Assembly (NCBI GenBank): GCA_046728175.1
Contig: JBKPEA010000013.1
Coordinates: 43,318-107,317 of the forward strand
DNA from: JAFAHS01 sp046728175
Lineage (GTDB): Bacteria; Desulfobacterota; Binatia; Binatales; Binataceae
Direction of reading: 5' to 3'
DNA: 64,000 bases
Shown in pieces: positions 1 to 8,447 of this stretch. Made by a program: the position numbers and the translations under genes. Below the pieces are notes generated by a model, which searched no databases, had not been told where the DNA came from, and worked only from the letters and a program-made list of their open reading frames with translations. Each line of letters begins with the position of its first letter. Positions within the stretch are counted from its first letter, which is position 1.

Positions 1-7
1 GTGCCGC

Positions 8-1438
8 TCAGGCGTCGAAATAGAGCGCGAATTCGTACGGATGCGGACGCAGGCGCATCGCGCTCACTTCTTTGGTCATCTTGTAATCAATCCAGGTCTC
101 GATGAGGTCCTCGGTAAATACGTCACCCTTGAGCAGGTACTCGTGATCGTTCTTCAGGTTGTTCAGCGCTTCGTCGAGCGAGGCCGGCATGCTCGGCACC
201 TCCGCCAACTCTGCCGGCGTCAAGGCGTAGATATCCTTGTCCAGCGGCTGACCCGGATCGAGCCGGCGCTGAATGCCGTCCAGACCCGCCATCATCATCG
301 CGGTGAACGCGAGATACGGGTTCGCCAGCGGATCGGGGAACCGTACCTCGATGCGCTTGGCCTTCGGCGACGGCGAATACATCGGGATGCGCACCCCGGC
401 CGACCTGTTGCGGCTCGAGTAGGCCAGATTGATGGGCGCCTCGAAGCCGGGGACCAGTCGCCGGTACGAATTGGTGGTCGGGTTGGTGAACGCCGCGATC
501 GAGGGCGCATGATGCAGGATGCCTGCGATGTAGTGCATCCCGAGCTCCGACATCCCCGCGTACCCGTTGCCCGCAAAGAGCGGCGTCTCGCCCTTCCACA
601 GGCTCTGATGGGTATGCATGCCGGTGCCGTTGTCGCCGAAGATCGGCTTGGGCATGAAGGTCACGGTTTTGCCGTGGCGCACCGCCACGTTCTTGCAGAT
701 GTACTTGTACCAGGTCAGCCAGTCCGCCATCTTCACCAGCGACTGAAAGCGCATGTCGATTTCGGCCTGCCCGGCGGTGGCGACTTCGTGATGCTGCTTT
801 TCGACTCGAATTCCGACCCGCTCCATCTCGAGCACCATCTCGGTGCGGAGGTCCTGCAGCGTGTCGGACGGCGGTACCGGGAAGTACCCTTCCTTGTTGC
901 GCGGCTTGTAGCCGAGGTTGCGTCCCGAATCGCTCACATTGAACTCGCGACCGGTGTTCCAGTTGCCCTCGTTCGATTCGATGTAGTGGAACGATTGATG
1001 CTGGCTGGTCTCGTAGCGGACTCCGTCAAAAATAAAAAACTCCGGCTCCGGACCGAAGTACGCGGTATCCGCGATGCCGGTTGACTTGAGATGTTTCTCG
1101 GCCTTTCGGGCGACGTTGCGCGGGTCGCGCGTGTAGTCAGCACGAGTGATCGGGTCCGAGATATCGCAGATCATGGTGAGCGTCGGATCCTTGGTGAACG
1201 GATCCATTACTGCGGTGCTGGGATCGGGGACCACGAGCATGTCGCTCGCGTCGATTGCCTGCCAGCCGCGTATCGAGGAGCCGTCGAAGCCCAGCCCTTC
1301 CTCGAATGGCCCCTCATCCTTGAACTCGGAAATCGGTGCGGTGAAGTGTTGCCAGGTACCGAGCAGGTCGGTGAACTTCAAATCGACCATCACCACTCCC
1401 TTGTCCTTGATCGTTTGCAAGACTTCTTTGGGCGTCAT
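8..1438 (-). CDS. glnA: Type I glutamine synthetase
   Basis: The product (476 aa) makes glutamine from glutamate, ammonia and ATP in the cytoplasm and is the main ammonia-assimilating enzyme. Family signatures are in order: the GFDGSSIRGW segment near residue 50, the ATP/metal region KPIFGDNGTGMHTHQSLW, the glutamate-binding NPTTNSYRRLVPGFEAP, and NRSAGVRIP. A tyrosine near residue 404 in KDIYALTPAE matches the adenylylation site of the GlnE-regulated subclass, so adenylyl control is likely. The length is normal. The ATG is preceded by a strong GAGGAGGG ribosome site. The stop lies only 7 bases inside the window, so the downstream neighbour is not visible. I looked for a sigma-54 promoter in the upstream 300 bases and did not find one. 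Confidence 0.97.
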   Translation of the reverse strand: MTPKEVLQTIKDKGVVMVDLKFTDLLGTWQHFTAPISEFKDEGPFEEGLGFDGSSIRGWQAIDASDMLVVPDPSTAVMDPFTKDPTLTMICDISDPITRADYTRDPRNVARKAEKHLKSTGIADTAYFGPEPEFFIFDGVRYETSQHQSFHYIESNEGNWNTGREFNVSDSGRNLGYKPRNKEGYFPVPPSDTLQDLRTEMVLEMERVGIRVEKQHHEVATAGQAEIDMRFQSLVKMADWLTWYKYICKNVAVRHGKTVTFMPKPIFGDNGTGMHTHQSLWKGETPLFAGNGYAGMSELGMHYIAGILHHAPSIAAFTNPTTNSYRRLVPGFEAPINLAYSSRNRSAGVRIPMYSPSPKAKRIEVRFPDPLANPYLAFTAMMMAGLDGIQRRLDPGQPLDKDIYALTPAELAEVPSMPASLDEALNNLKNDHEYLLKGDVFTEDLIETWIDYKMTKEVSAMRLRPHPYEFALYFDA

Positions 1439-1743
1439 CGAAGCCGTAACCCTCCTCGCCGTTTACATACGGGGACGGCGAACCCTGAGTTTGTGCATTT
1501 GATGATCCGAATCGCGGCGCTGCGGCGCGCTTGATTTGGCCATGGGTGCGCTGTCTCGCCCAATTCGATCACCGCTTTTTCTCACGAATACCGGCCGAAG
1601 GCAACGGTCGCTTCTCGCGGCAGGTGTGGGGGCATCCGCCGGGAACTGCCGCCTATTTGGACAGCAGCGCGCCCTGCGATCTCGATCTCGGATCGCGATA
1701 AACTCCCACTGGTTTTCGACTTTGTTTTCGCATCGGCGCCTTG
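1439..1743. other. Intergenic region upstream of glnA
   Basis: This gap of about 305 bases separates glnA from the DUF1646 gene; both are on the minus strand. It must carry the glnA promoter unless transcription reads through. I see no convincing -24/-12 sigma-54 element, riboswitch or RNA gene. The short open frames here have no recognisable product. Confidence 0.5.
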
Positions 1744-2757
1744 TCACGCCATGAACTTCAGCAGAGCAAAATAGATGCCCAGTCCTGCGAACCCGACGGG
1801 TACGCCAATGCGCGCCCAGGCTCCACTGCCGATCTTCAGGGCGCCCGCGCTGATGATGTTGGGAATGTTGCCAGGGATGAGCATCCCACCCGAGACCAGC
1901 AGCGCGATGATTGCCACGCGGGCGCGCGGCAAGCTCATGTTGTGAACTTCGAGAGCCACCAGCGTGGCGTTGTCGAGCACCGCCGACACGGTGTTGATCC
2001 AGAACAACGCGTCGTTCGATAGCGCGCTTACTAGTCGCGTCGCAATCTGGGCATATGCATCGCTCACCAGAACCAGTCCCGCGACAAACACGTAAACCTT
2101 GACGCCCTGAACGATCGCGGCCAGCGGGGTTTCCTCCATGAGCACGCCGGCCGGGGAATCGTGATAGATGCCGCGCGCAAACCACCCCGCGAGCGCCGAC
2201 GCAACTGCCACCCCGGATAAGATCCACGGCCCCAGCAAGAGGAACAATCCCGTGAAGGGCAGGTTCAAAGCGGAGGCTGCAAGCGCCGAAAGCGGCTCAC
2301 CGACACGGGTCAAGGCGGCGCCCAGACCGATCGCAAAACACGCTGCAACCGTCACCCGGGTGCGCGCCTCGCCCTGGAGATTCAGCAGTCTGACCATCTC
2401 GACCAGCACCAAGGCTGCGACTATCGCGGTGATGATGCCCGAGAGCACCGCCAGCACAAACGTCGAGAGCGCGGCCAGCAGCGGACGGCGGATGCGGCGG
2501 CGAAGGCGCGCGAAGGCCCGGTCGAGACGACGGCGGGCAAAACTGAACAGAATCCCGGCGATGACCACCGCCAGGGTTATGAGAATGGGTTCTTTGCCCG
2601 CCCTCAGTACCAGGCGCCAGTCGAATCCGGACCCCATAAGGGTCGCGACGATCCCGATGATGAAGACATAGACCTCGATGTTCTGTTCGATGAAGCGAAT
2701 CGCGATGGGCCCGATCAGGAGCAGAAGCAGAATAACTATCGCAGCGGGAACGTTCAT
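1744..2757 (-). CDS. DUF1646 family membrane protein, putative cation transporter
   Basis: This is a polytopic inner-membrane protein of about 337 aa with roughly nine hydrophobic segments. The C-terminal part carries the stretch AVLDNATLVALE followed by GGMLIPGNIPNIISAGALKIG, which I recognise as the DUF1646 signature; members are usually described as putative cation transporters with unproven substrate. The open frame extends 117 codons further upstream, but that part is arginine/proline-rich and not membrane-like. I therefore start at the ATG where the first transmembrane helix (MNVPAAIVILLLLLIGPIAI) begins. It lies 158 bases downstream of the porin gene on the same strand and may be co-transcribed with it. 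The family assignment is fairly sure; the transported ion is unknown. Confidence 0.8.
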   Translation of the reverse strand: MNVPAAIVILLLLLIGPIAIRFIEQNIEVYVFIIGIVATLMGSGFDWRLVLRAGKEPILITLAVVIAGILFSFARRRLDRAFARLRRRIRRPLLAALSTFVLAVLSGIITAIVAALVLVEMVRLLNLQGEARTRVTVAACFAIGLGAALTRVGEPLSALAASALNLPFTGLFLLLGPWILSGVAVASALAGWFARGIYHDSPAGVLMEETPLAAIVQGVKVYVFVAGLVLVSDAYAQIATRLVSALSNDALFWINTVSAVLDNATLVALEVHNMSLPRARVAIIALLVSGGMLIPGNIPNIISAGALKIGSGAWARIGVPVGFAGLGIYFALLKFMA

Positions 2758-2915
2758 CGGGAGCTGAATTTTCGGACGGAGGCCGACGCGAATCCGGATC
2801 GATACCAGAACCGGCGCGGTAGCGCGATAAGCGGAGCGGCGGAGCCAGTTGTCCCGGTCCGCCGCCGCTCGTGCTGCTTTGACGGAAATCCTCCCCAGCG
2901 AGGGACGGAGCTTGC

Positions 2916-4262
2916 CTAGAAAACGTAAATCACGTTGGCACTGAGGGTGTCCTGTCCGGCCCACAGTTGCTGAGTGTGGGTGACGGGGTTGACGAAGTTG
3001 TTGTTCGGGAAGATCTGCACGTTCGAATTGTCGTGCCGGTATTCCAGCCGGGCCAGCAATCCGGTGACTTCCGGAACCTTCCAGGTGACGGTCTGGGTGA
3101 GCTCCCACAGGGTCTGGGCGGTCCCGGTACGGGCGCCATCCTCATCGTCGAAGAATTCACCACGAGTCGCCAGTTGCCATGCGTTCCAGTCATAAACGAA
3201 GTACCCGGCCAGTCCCTGCCAGGTGGCCGAATGCCCGTTTACCACCGGTCCGCTTTCACTTGCATACAGGTACTCCGATTCCAGCGTCACGCCGGGAAGG
3301 AACGCCGGTTTGTAGGTGACGATCGGGTCGATCGCGCCGAGGTTGGAATTCGAGTGACCGGGCAGATTGGGTCCCCAGATTCCGTTCACCACCAGCGCCA
3401 AGCTCTTGTCCTTGGTGTTGAGCACCAGCTCGCCCTCGTAGTTGGGACCATTGTTGGTATTGAGCTGCGGATCATCCCATCCGTTGTTCAGCGATCCGGT
3501 AAACGACACGTAGTCGTTGAGGGTGTACGCGCCCTGGACGCCGGTGTGGGTCAGCGGCTCGCCCAGGGTGAACAGGAAGCTGCGGGTTTCGTTGTAGTTC
3601 TGGTTCTGATAGGTCGGAATGACTTCCGCGCCGAGCAGAGTCACAAACCGGCCCGCCTGCGCCGCGATCCCGGCCCCCAGCGGAATGGTATAGGTCAGGT
3701 AGTACTGGGTGGGATCGATCCACTGGGCGCTGGTCTGATGCACCGGCCCAAAGTTGGTCGCGGCCGAGATGGCGTTGGCGACGTTGCCGAAGTTGATGTC
3801 GGTCACGAACCCGACGGTCCCGTCTCGTTCGATATGCAGGTTGGCCTGCGTGAGCTGAAAACCATCTGCGTCCCAAGCACGAAACAGGTTGGTGTTTCCG
3901 TTGGGCTGGTTGAAGTTGTGCTCGTAGCCCGCATCGACCAGGCCGTGGATGGAAACGCCCAGATTGGTTTTAAGGTCGCTCTCAATCTTGGCCACGTGTT
4001 CGCCGACGGTTTGCGGCCGCGCGCCTTCGGCGGGCGGGGTCACGGTGATTGCCTTTTCGATCTGTTTCACTTCTCCCTGGGTCTGCGTCACCTCCCCTGC
4101 GAGATTGGTTACGTTCCCGCTCAGTGCATCGAGCCGTTGTTGTTCACTGACTGAGGTTCCCCCCGTCGGCCCAGCAGCGAGCGCTTGCGACATTGCAAAA
4201 AGCAACGACAGCGTCGCCGGACCAAGCCACGCTACAGCTTTTCCTCTTGTCCTCCGTTTCAC
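2916..4262 (-). CDS. Outer-membrane beta-barrel porin (Bbp2/OmpL-like)
   Basis: The product is a secreted outer-membrane porin of about 448 aa. It begins with a signal peptide (basic KRRTRGK, then a hydrophobic core ending ALAAG). A short coiled-coil of roughly 40 residues follows (SEQQRLDALSGNVTNLAGEV), then many alternating aromatic beta strands, and the chain ends in NVIYVF, the C-terminal aromatic expected for BAM-dependent insertion. The pattern fits the 'putative beta-barrel porin-2, OmpL-like' family. I chose a GTG start: it is preceded by AGGGAGGA at good spacing and puts the signal peptide at the N-terminus, whereas the open frame runs 30 codons further upstream without a signal. The substrate is unknown. 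A DUF1646 transporter gene follows it, so the two may handle the same solute. Confidence 0.85.
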   Translation of the reverse strand: MKRRTRGKAVAWLGPATLSLLFAMSQALAAGPTGGTSVSEQQRLDALSGNVTNLAGEVTQTQGEVKQIEKAITVTPPAEGARPQTVGEHVAKIESDLKTNLGVSIHGLVDAGYEHNFNQPNGNTNLFRAWDADGFQLTQANLHIERDGTVGFVTDINFGNVANAISAATNFGPVHQTSAQWIDPTQYYLTYTIPLGAGIAAQAGRFVTLLGAEVIPTYQNQNYNETRSFLFTLGEPLTHTGVQGAYTLNDYVSFTGSLNNGWDDPQLNTNNGPNYEGELVLNTKDKSLALVVNGIWGPNLPGHSNSNLGAIDPIVTYKPAFLPGVTLESEYLYASESGPVVNGHSATWQGLAGYFVYDWNAWQLATRGEFFDDEDGARTGTAQTLWELTQTVTWKVPEVTGLLARLEYRHDNSNVQIFPNNNFVNPVTHTQQLWAGQDTLSANVIYVF

Positions 4263-4492
4263 TCTTTCCTCCCTGACGGCTGGTAAGCCGATCTCACCCG
4301 CGCACCATGGCGGCGCCGGGACCAAGCCGGCACGCTTGGGTTCAAGATTCATACCGGCGTAATGTTCCGTTTAGTCGTCTATTCAGTATCAGAGTCTGCG
4401 ATGGGCCCCCTTAGCTGGCGCCCATCGAACTGGCATGTGCCGCTTGACTACTCATTCAGGGATGCAGATAAACCCTGGCAGAGGCGCCAAAG

Positions 4493-5659
4493 ATGGATTT
4501 TGAATTGACCGAAGCGCAGCAGGAGATCGTTCAGCAGATCCGCGCGATGGGACAGAAGTTTCCCGATGAATATTGGCGCGATCGCGATGCGCGCGCCGAG
4601 TTCCCGCACGAGTTCTATGCCGAAGTCGCGCGCGGCGGGTGGCTCGGGGTCGCGATTCCCGAGCAATACGGCGGCAGCGGGCTCGGGATCACCGAGGCGG
4701 CCCTGGTGATGCGCGAGGTCGCCGGCTCAGGGGGCGCGATGGCGGCGGCGAGCGCGATTCATCTCTCGATCTTCGGCGTGAGCCCGCTCGTGTTTCATGG
4801 CAGCGAGGAACAGAAGCGCCGCTTCCTGCCCGACGTTGTGAGCGGAAAGCTGCATGTCGCGTTCGCGGTGACCGAACCTGACGCCGGCAACGACATCACG
4901 CATATCAAGACCGCCGCGCGCCGCGACGGCGACAACTATGTGATCAACGGGCGTAAGGTGTTCACCACCAAGGCGCGCGAGGCGCAGCGCATGCTGCTGT
5001 TGACCCGAACCACGCCCTTCGAGCACGTTCAAAAGAAGACCGACGGAATGAGTTTATTCTTTGCCGAGCTCGAACCCGCCGCGGTCGAGGTCCGCGAGTT
5101 GCACAAGCTCGGCCGCGCCGCGGTCGATACCAACATGCTCTTCATCGACAATCTGCGCGTGGCGGTTTCGGATCTGGTCGGCGGCGAAGGGCGCGGGTTT
5201 CATTGCCTGCTCGATGGCCTCAATCCCGAACGTATCCTGGTCGCCGCCGAAGCGATCGGGATCGGTCGCGCCGCGCTCGCCAGAGCCGTGCGTTACGCGA
5301 AGGAACGAGTCGTGTTCGGACGTCCCATCGGTCAAAACCAGGCGATCGCGCATCCGTTGGCAGATGTCTACGCGAAGCTGGAAGCCGCGGAGATGTTGAT
5401 GCTCAAAGCAGCGTGGCTATTCGATCATCGCAAGCCCTGCGGACCGGAGGCGAACATGGCCAAGCTGCGCGCCGCCGATGCTGCCTTCGAGGCCTGCGAT
5501 CGTGCGGTGCAAACGCTCGGCGGCTACGGCTATATTCGCGAATACGACGTGGAACGGTACTTCCGCGAATGCCGCCTGCTTAAGATCGCGCCGGTGTCGC
5601 AGGAGATGGTCTTGAACTCGATCAGCGAGCACGTGCTCGGACTCCCGCGCTCCTACTGA
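4493..5659 (+). CDS. Acyl-CoA dehydrogenase
   Basis: This is an FAD-dependent acyl-CoA dehydrogenase (388 aa) of fatty-acid or related acyl-CoA oxidation. The three-part fold is evident: an N-terminal helical domain, a middle beta domain with FAVTEPDAGNDITHIKT and the FTTKA segment, and a C-terminal helical domain with RVVFGRPIGQNQAIAHPLAD and QTLGGYGYIREYDVERYFRECR. The position that holds the catalytic glutamate in short- and medium-chain enzymes (the YEGT motif) aligns with Gln370 in KIAPVSQEM, followed by Glu371. The helix-G alternative used by long-chain and isovaleryl enzymes is glycine here. Some subfamilies share the IAPVSQEM form, so the enzyme may still be active with a different base. 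No electron-transfer flavoprotein genes are adjacent. The acyl substrate is unknown. Confidence 0.92.
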   Translation: MDFELTEAQQEIVQQIRAMGQKFPDEYWRDRDARAEFPHEFYAEVARGGWLGVAIPEQYGGSGLGITEAALVMREVAGSGGAMAAASAIHLSIFGVSPLVFHGSEEQKRRFLPDVVSGKLHVAFAVTEPDAGNDITHIKTAARRDGDNYVINGRKVFTTKAREAQRMLLLTRTTPFEHVQKKTDGMSLFFAELEPAAVEVRELHKLGRAAVDTNMLFIDNLRVAVSDLVGGEGRGFHCLLDGLNPERILVAAEAIGIGRAALARAVRYAKERVVFGRPIGQNQAIAHPLADVYAKLEAAEMLMLKAAWLFDHRKPCGPEANMAKLRAADAAFEACDRAVQTLGGYGYIREYDVERYFRECRLLKIAPVSQEMVLNSISEHVLGLPRSY

Positions 5660-5673
5660 TCACTGCCCGCGCA

Positions 5674-6027
5674 ATGCGAATTTCGAAGATCGCCATCCTG
5701 GTGCTGTGCCTGGCATTTGCGGGATGGGTGTTCTACGCACTGCACACCGCGGAGCCGGTACGGGTTTTGGAGACCAGCCTCCACCACGCGGATGGTGGAG
5801 TGTTCGTGCAGGGCAAGATTCAAAATGACGGACTCGACACAGGCCCGGTCGCCATCGAGGTTCGCTACTACGACCGCAGCGGGCATCCGGTCGGCCAGGA
5901 CAAGATCGTGGTCGACAGGCTGCCGCAGGGTCTAGTCGCGAGCTTTCGAACTCCGGCGCGCGCGATCGACCGGGCGGCCAGCTTTTCCATCTACCTCAAC
6001 CAGGGGCGCAATCCTTACGGCAATTAG
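5674..6027 (+). CDS. Small membrane-anchored FxLYD-like protein
   Basis: The product (117 aa) has an N-terminal hydrophobic helix (IAILVLCLAFAGWVFYAL), which could be an uncleaved anchor or signal peptide. A single beta-sandwich-like domain follows, with the pattern VQGKIQNDGLDTGPVAIEVRYYDRSG. This resembles FxLYD-type extracytoplasmic domains, in which a 'G.v.N.g....g..v.v.ffd..G' pattern recurs. It starts 14 bases after the acyl-CoA dehydrogenase stop and is probably co-transcribed. The role is unknown; it is most likely a periplasmic-facing binding or accessory domain. Confidence 0.7.
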   Translation: MRISKIAILVLCLAFAGWVFYALHTAEPVRVLETSLHHADGGVFVQGKIQNDGLDTGPVAIEVRYYDRSGHPVGQDKIVVDRLPQGLVASFRTPARAIDRAASFSIYLNQGRNPYGN

Positions 6028-6029
6028 AC

Positions 6030-6050
6030 AGCATGAAAAATTCTTATGCT
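6030..6050. repeat. AT-rich imperfect inverted repeat
   Basis: AGCATGA and TTATGCT arms (one mismatch in seven) flank a short AT-rich loop immediately after the preceding stop codon. No T-run follows, so it is a poor intrinsic terminator. It may be an operator for the XRE regulator encoded downstream. Confidence 0.35.
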
Positions 6051-6166
6051 ATCTATAGATTCAACTTAAGCATGGTCTTTTCTGGACGCAGTCTCAGATG
6101 AGCATTTCGGCCCAATATTGCTCGTGGATGAGGCAAAAACCCTCAAATATGTCGCTTCGCATCGAT

Positions 6167-6185
6167 CTGAGCCTCATTTGCTCAG
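6167..6185. repeat. Perfect inverted repeat CTGAGC-N7-GCTCAG
   Basis: Two perfect 6-base arms separated by 7 bases lie about 110 bases upstream of the XRE regulator start. The 19-base dyad has the size of a typical HTH-dimer operator. It is unproven and could be chance. Confidence 0.35.
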
Positions 6186-6293
6186 GTCTCACCCACAATG
6201 TTACTATAAGTAGTCGATATCATAACCAGTTGTTTGATGAGCCGTGCATTCGGGCTAAGGGAGCCGGCCGTTCATCATGCGAGGCCACAGCAC

Positions 6294-6722
6294 ATGCCAC
6301 GGTTCAGGGAACGTAGTTTCGGCCATATAATTCGCGAACGCCGACGCCAGCTCGACCTCACGCAAGAAGAAGTCGCACGCCGCATCAGAACCTCCACTCC
6401 CTATGTGGGTCATCTCGAATCCGGCAAGCGCCATCCGTCCGACAAGATCGTAAATCGGATCAGCGAAGTGCTCGGCCTCGATTGCCGCGAGTTGTTCTTC
6501 CTGGCCAATCCGCGGGCCCAGGCGCTTCTCAATCCTGCATCCGAGGCCAACTCGTCGTCTGCGTGGGAGCTGTTCAAGAGCAACGAGCAGCTGCGCCGCG
6601 TTCACAATATCAGCAACGAAGAGATGGAGATGCTGTCACGCGTCGCCTTGCTGGGCGAGGTCCGCGAGCCGCGCGACTTCATCTACATCCTGAACACAGT
6701 TCGCCACACCGTCGGCCGTTAA
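6294..6722 (+). CDS. XRE-family helix-turn-helix transcriptional regulator
   Basis: This is a DNA-binding regulator of about 142 aa. An N-terminal Cro/CI-type HTH covers roughly residues 8-65 (IRERRRQLDLTQEEVARRI, then STPYVGHLESGKRHPSDKIVNRISEVLGL). A short helical C-terminal part of about 70 residues has no recognised ligand domain. The open frame has an earlier possible start at 6234; I prefer the ATG at 6294 because the HTH then starts near the N-terminus. The upstream gap is visibly more AT-rich than the surroundings and contains two dyads that could be its own operators. Neighbours on the same strand downstream are MFS transporters, but 280 bases intervene. The target is unknown. Confidence 0.85.
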   Translation: MPRFRERSFGHIIRERRRQLDLTQEEVARRIRTSTPYVGHLESGKRHPSDKIVNRISEVLGLDCRELFFLANPRAQALLNPASEANSSSAWELFKSNEQLRRVHNISNEEMEMLSRVALLGEVREPRDFIYILNTVRHTVGR

Positions 6723-6957
6723 TCGATCCGCGAACAGTCACCCCGGCCCGCCCCGAAAATTGGGATAAGCGGCGAGAGCAAACCGCTAGTAAAAACCGTT
6801 CCCTGCGAGGGACTGTTCACGCGTCTTTGGCGCGCGAAGGCTCTCCTTACCGTACATTCTTCTTGCGCGCGATTGGAGTTTTTTGCAAGCCGAATTCCGC
6901 TCTCTTCGCCCGCCCGGTCGAGGATCACGATGACAGACAGCGATAGCGGAAGTTTAT

Positions 6958-6974
6958 CTCGCGACTGGCGCGAG
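6958..6974. repeat. GC hairpin ahead of an MFS gene
   Basis: CTCGCG-ACTGG-CGCGAG is a perfect 6-base stem, followed at once by a second possible stem (AGCC...GGCT). Both lie within 45 bases of the MFS start codon. There is no T-run, so a leader structure is more plausible than a terminator. Confidence 0.3.
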
Positions 6975-7003
6975 CCGTCTTTGCGCGGCTAAGCTCGCGC
7001 GCG

Positions 7004-8275
7004 ATGTCCGAGCTGCTGGAGATTGGTGATTCGCGGGTGGCAGCCGCGACGCACTGGCGGCGACGCTACACAATCGTGGCGCTGTTCTTTTTCGGCACGG
7101 TTCTCTGCTACCTCGACCGCGTTAGCATCTCGGTTGCGATAATTCCGCTGGCCGCAGAAGAAGGCTACGATTCGGCCGCACAGGGCCTCATTCTCTCGGC
7201 GTTCTTCTGGGGCTATCTATGGCCGCAACTCGCGGGCGGATGGCTCGCCGACCGATTCGGTGGCAAGCGGGTGCTCGCGTTGGGGGTTGCGGTTTGGTCG
7301 GTTGCGACCTTCATCACACCGGGCGCCGCGCGCATGTCGTTTACGGTGCTGTTCGCCGTCCGAATCCTGCTCGGTCTGGGTGAAGGAGTTAACTTTCCCG
7401 CGATTCACAGCCTGACCGCGCGCTGGATGCCACAACGCGAACGCGCCCGAACTCTCGCGCTGAATTTTAGCGGGATGTATTTGGGGACGGTCGTCGCCCT
7501 GATCCTCAGCCCGATGATAATCGCGACGTTCGGTTGGCCGGCGTTGTTCTACCTCTCGGGCGCGGCCGGTGTGGTCTGGATTGCAATCTGGTCAATCAAA
7601 GCCGCCGACGGACCTCCCCATCCTCCTCCCTGGGCCGAGGGCCAAACCGGGGAGAGGTACGCGGCGCGCATTCCCTGGCGTGCGATCGCACACGAACCGG
7701 CGGTGTGGGCAATCGCACTTGCCCACTTCTGCAGTAATTTCGGCTTCAACATCCTTCTGCTCTGGCTACCGACCTACCTGCATCATGCCTTCGGCGTTAC
7801 CGTAAGCCGCGTGGGAATTTATTCGCTGGTCCCGTGGGTGGCCTCGTTCGCGGTAGTCAACATGGGAGGATGGGTCGCCGACGCGATGCTGATTCGCGGA
7901 GTGAGCGTTGGCCTCACTCGAAAACTGATGCAATCTATCGCCTTCGGCGTGGGCGCTCTGCCCCTCCTGGTGGTCCCGTGGGCCAGCAGTCCCGCCGCTG
8001 CGATCGCACTGCTGACGCTATCCGCAGCAGCAAGCGGGCTGGGCCTGTCCGCCTATGGTGTGAACCATCTCGACGTGGGCCCGGAATATGCGGGAGTGCT
8101 GATGGGCATTTCCAACTCCATCGCTACCATCCCCGGGATTGTGGGAGTCGCAATCGCAGGGTTCATCGTTCAAGCAACCAGTTCATTCAGCGCGGTGTTC
8201 ATTCTGATCGCCGCAGTCTACGCGATCGGCCTGGCCGGGTACTTAAGATGGGCCAGCGGTGACCGCCGCCTCTGA
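7004..8275 (+). CDS. MFS transporter, anion:cation symporter (ACS)-like
   Basis: This is a twelve-helix major facilitator superfamily permease of 423 aa in the inner membrane. The ACS/sialin-type pattern is present: the first helix leads into FGTVLCYLDRVSISVAI, then ILSAFFWGYLWPQLAGGWLADRFGGKRVLALGV (the loop 2-3 MFS motif is GGWLADRFGGKR), and ARTLALNFSGMYLGTVVALILSPM in helix 5. ACS members usually import organic anions such as sugar acids, phthalate or vitamins. The substrate cannot be read from sequence. The start ATG follows a GC-rich leader with a possible hairpin and only a weak ribosome site. A second MFS gene follows 172 bases later. Confidence 0.88.
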   Translation: MSELLEIGDSRVAAATHWRRRYTIVALFFFGTVLCYLDRVSISVAIIPLAAEEGYDSAAQGLILSAFFWGYLWPQLAGGWLADRFGGKRVLALGVAVWSVATFITPGAARMSFTVLFAVRILLGLGEGVNFPAIHSLTARWMPQRERARTLALNFSGMYLGTVVALILSPMIIATFGWPALFYLSGAAGVVWIAIWSIKAADGPPHPPPWAEGQTGERYAARIPWRAIAHEPAVWAIALAHFCSNFGFNILLLWLPTYLHHAFGVTVSRVGIYSLVPWVASFAVVNMGGWVADAMLIRGVSVGLTRKLMQSIAFGVGALPLLVVPWASSPAAAIALLTLSAAASGLGLSAYGVNHLDVGPEYAGVLMGISNSIATIPGIVGVAIAGFIVQATSSFSAVFILIAAVYAIGLAGYLRWASGDRRL

Positions 8276-8447
8276 AGTGCGACGATCGCTTTTTTGTCGT
8301 TCTTACTCCCGCGAATCGCGAACCCTGAGAACCCTCTTCGGCCCGGTCTCTTAAAGTTCGTCCCGCTTGTCGTTACTCCAGAAATGCGGTGGTAATCGCA
8401 CCGCCGGACGGGCTATATCGAGAGCATCACCGGAGCGGCTTAACACC

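Noticed and set aside
1439..1743. Sigma-54 promoter expected for glnA
   Set aside because: No sequence resembling TGGCAC-N5-TTGC was found on the minus strand in this gap, so I do not annotate one.
6732..6818. Inverted copies GAACAGTC and GACTGTTC downstream of the XRE gene
   Set aside because: The arms are about 70 bases apart with no supporting structure, so chance is the simplest explanation.
8276..8300. Possible terminator (GCGA...TCGC followed by six T) after the first MFS gene
   Set aside because: The stem is only four base pairs with a three-base loop, too weak to call an intrinsic terminator.
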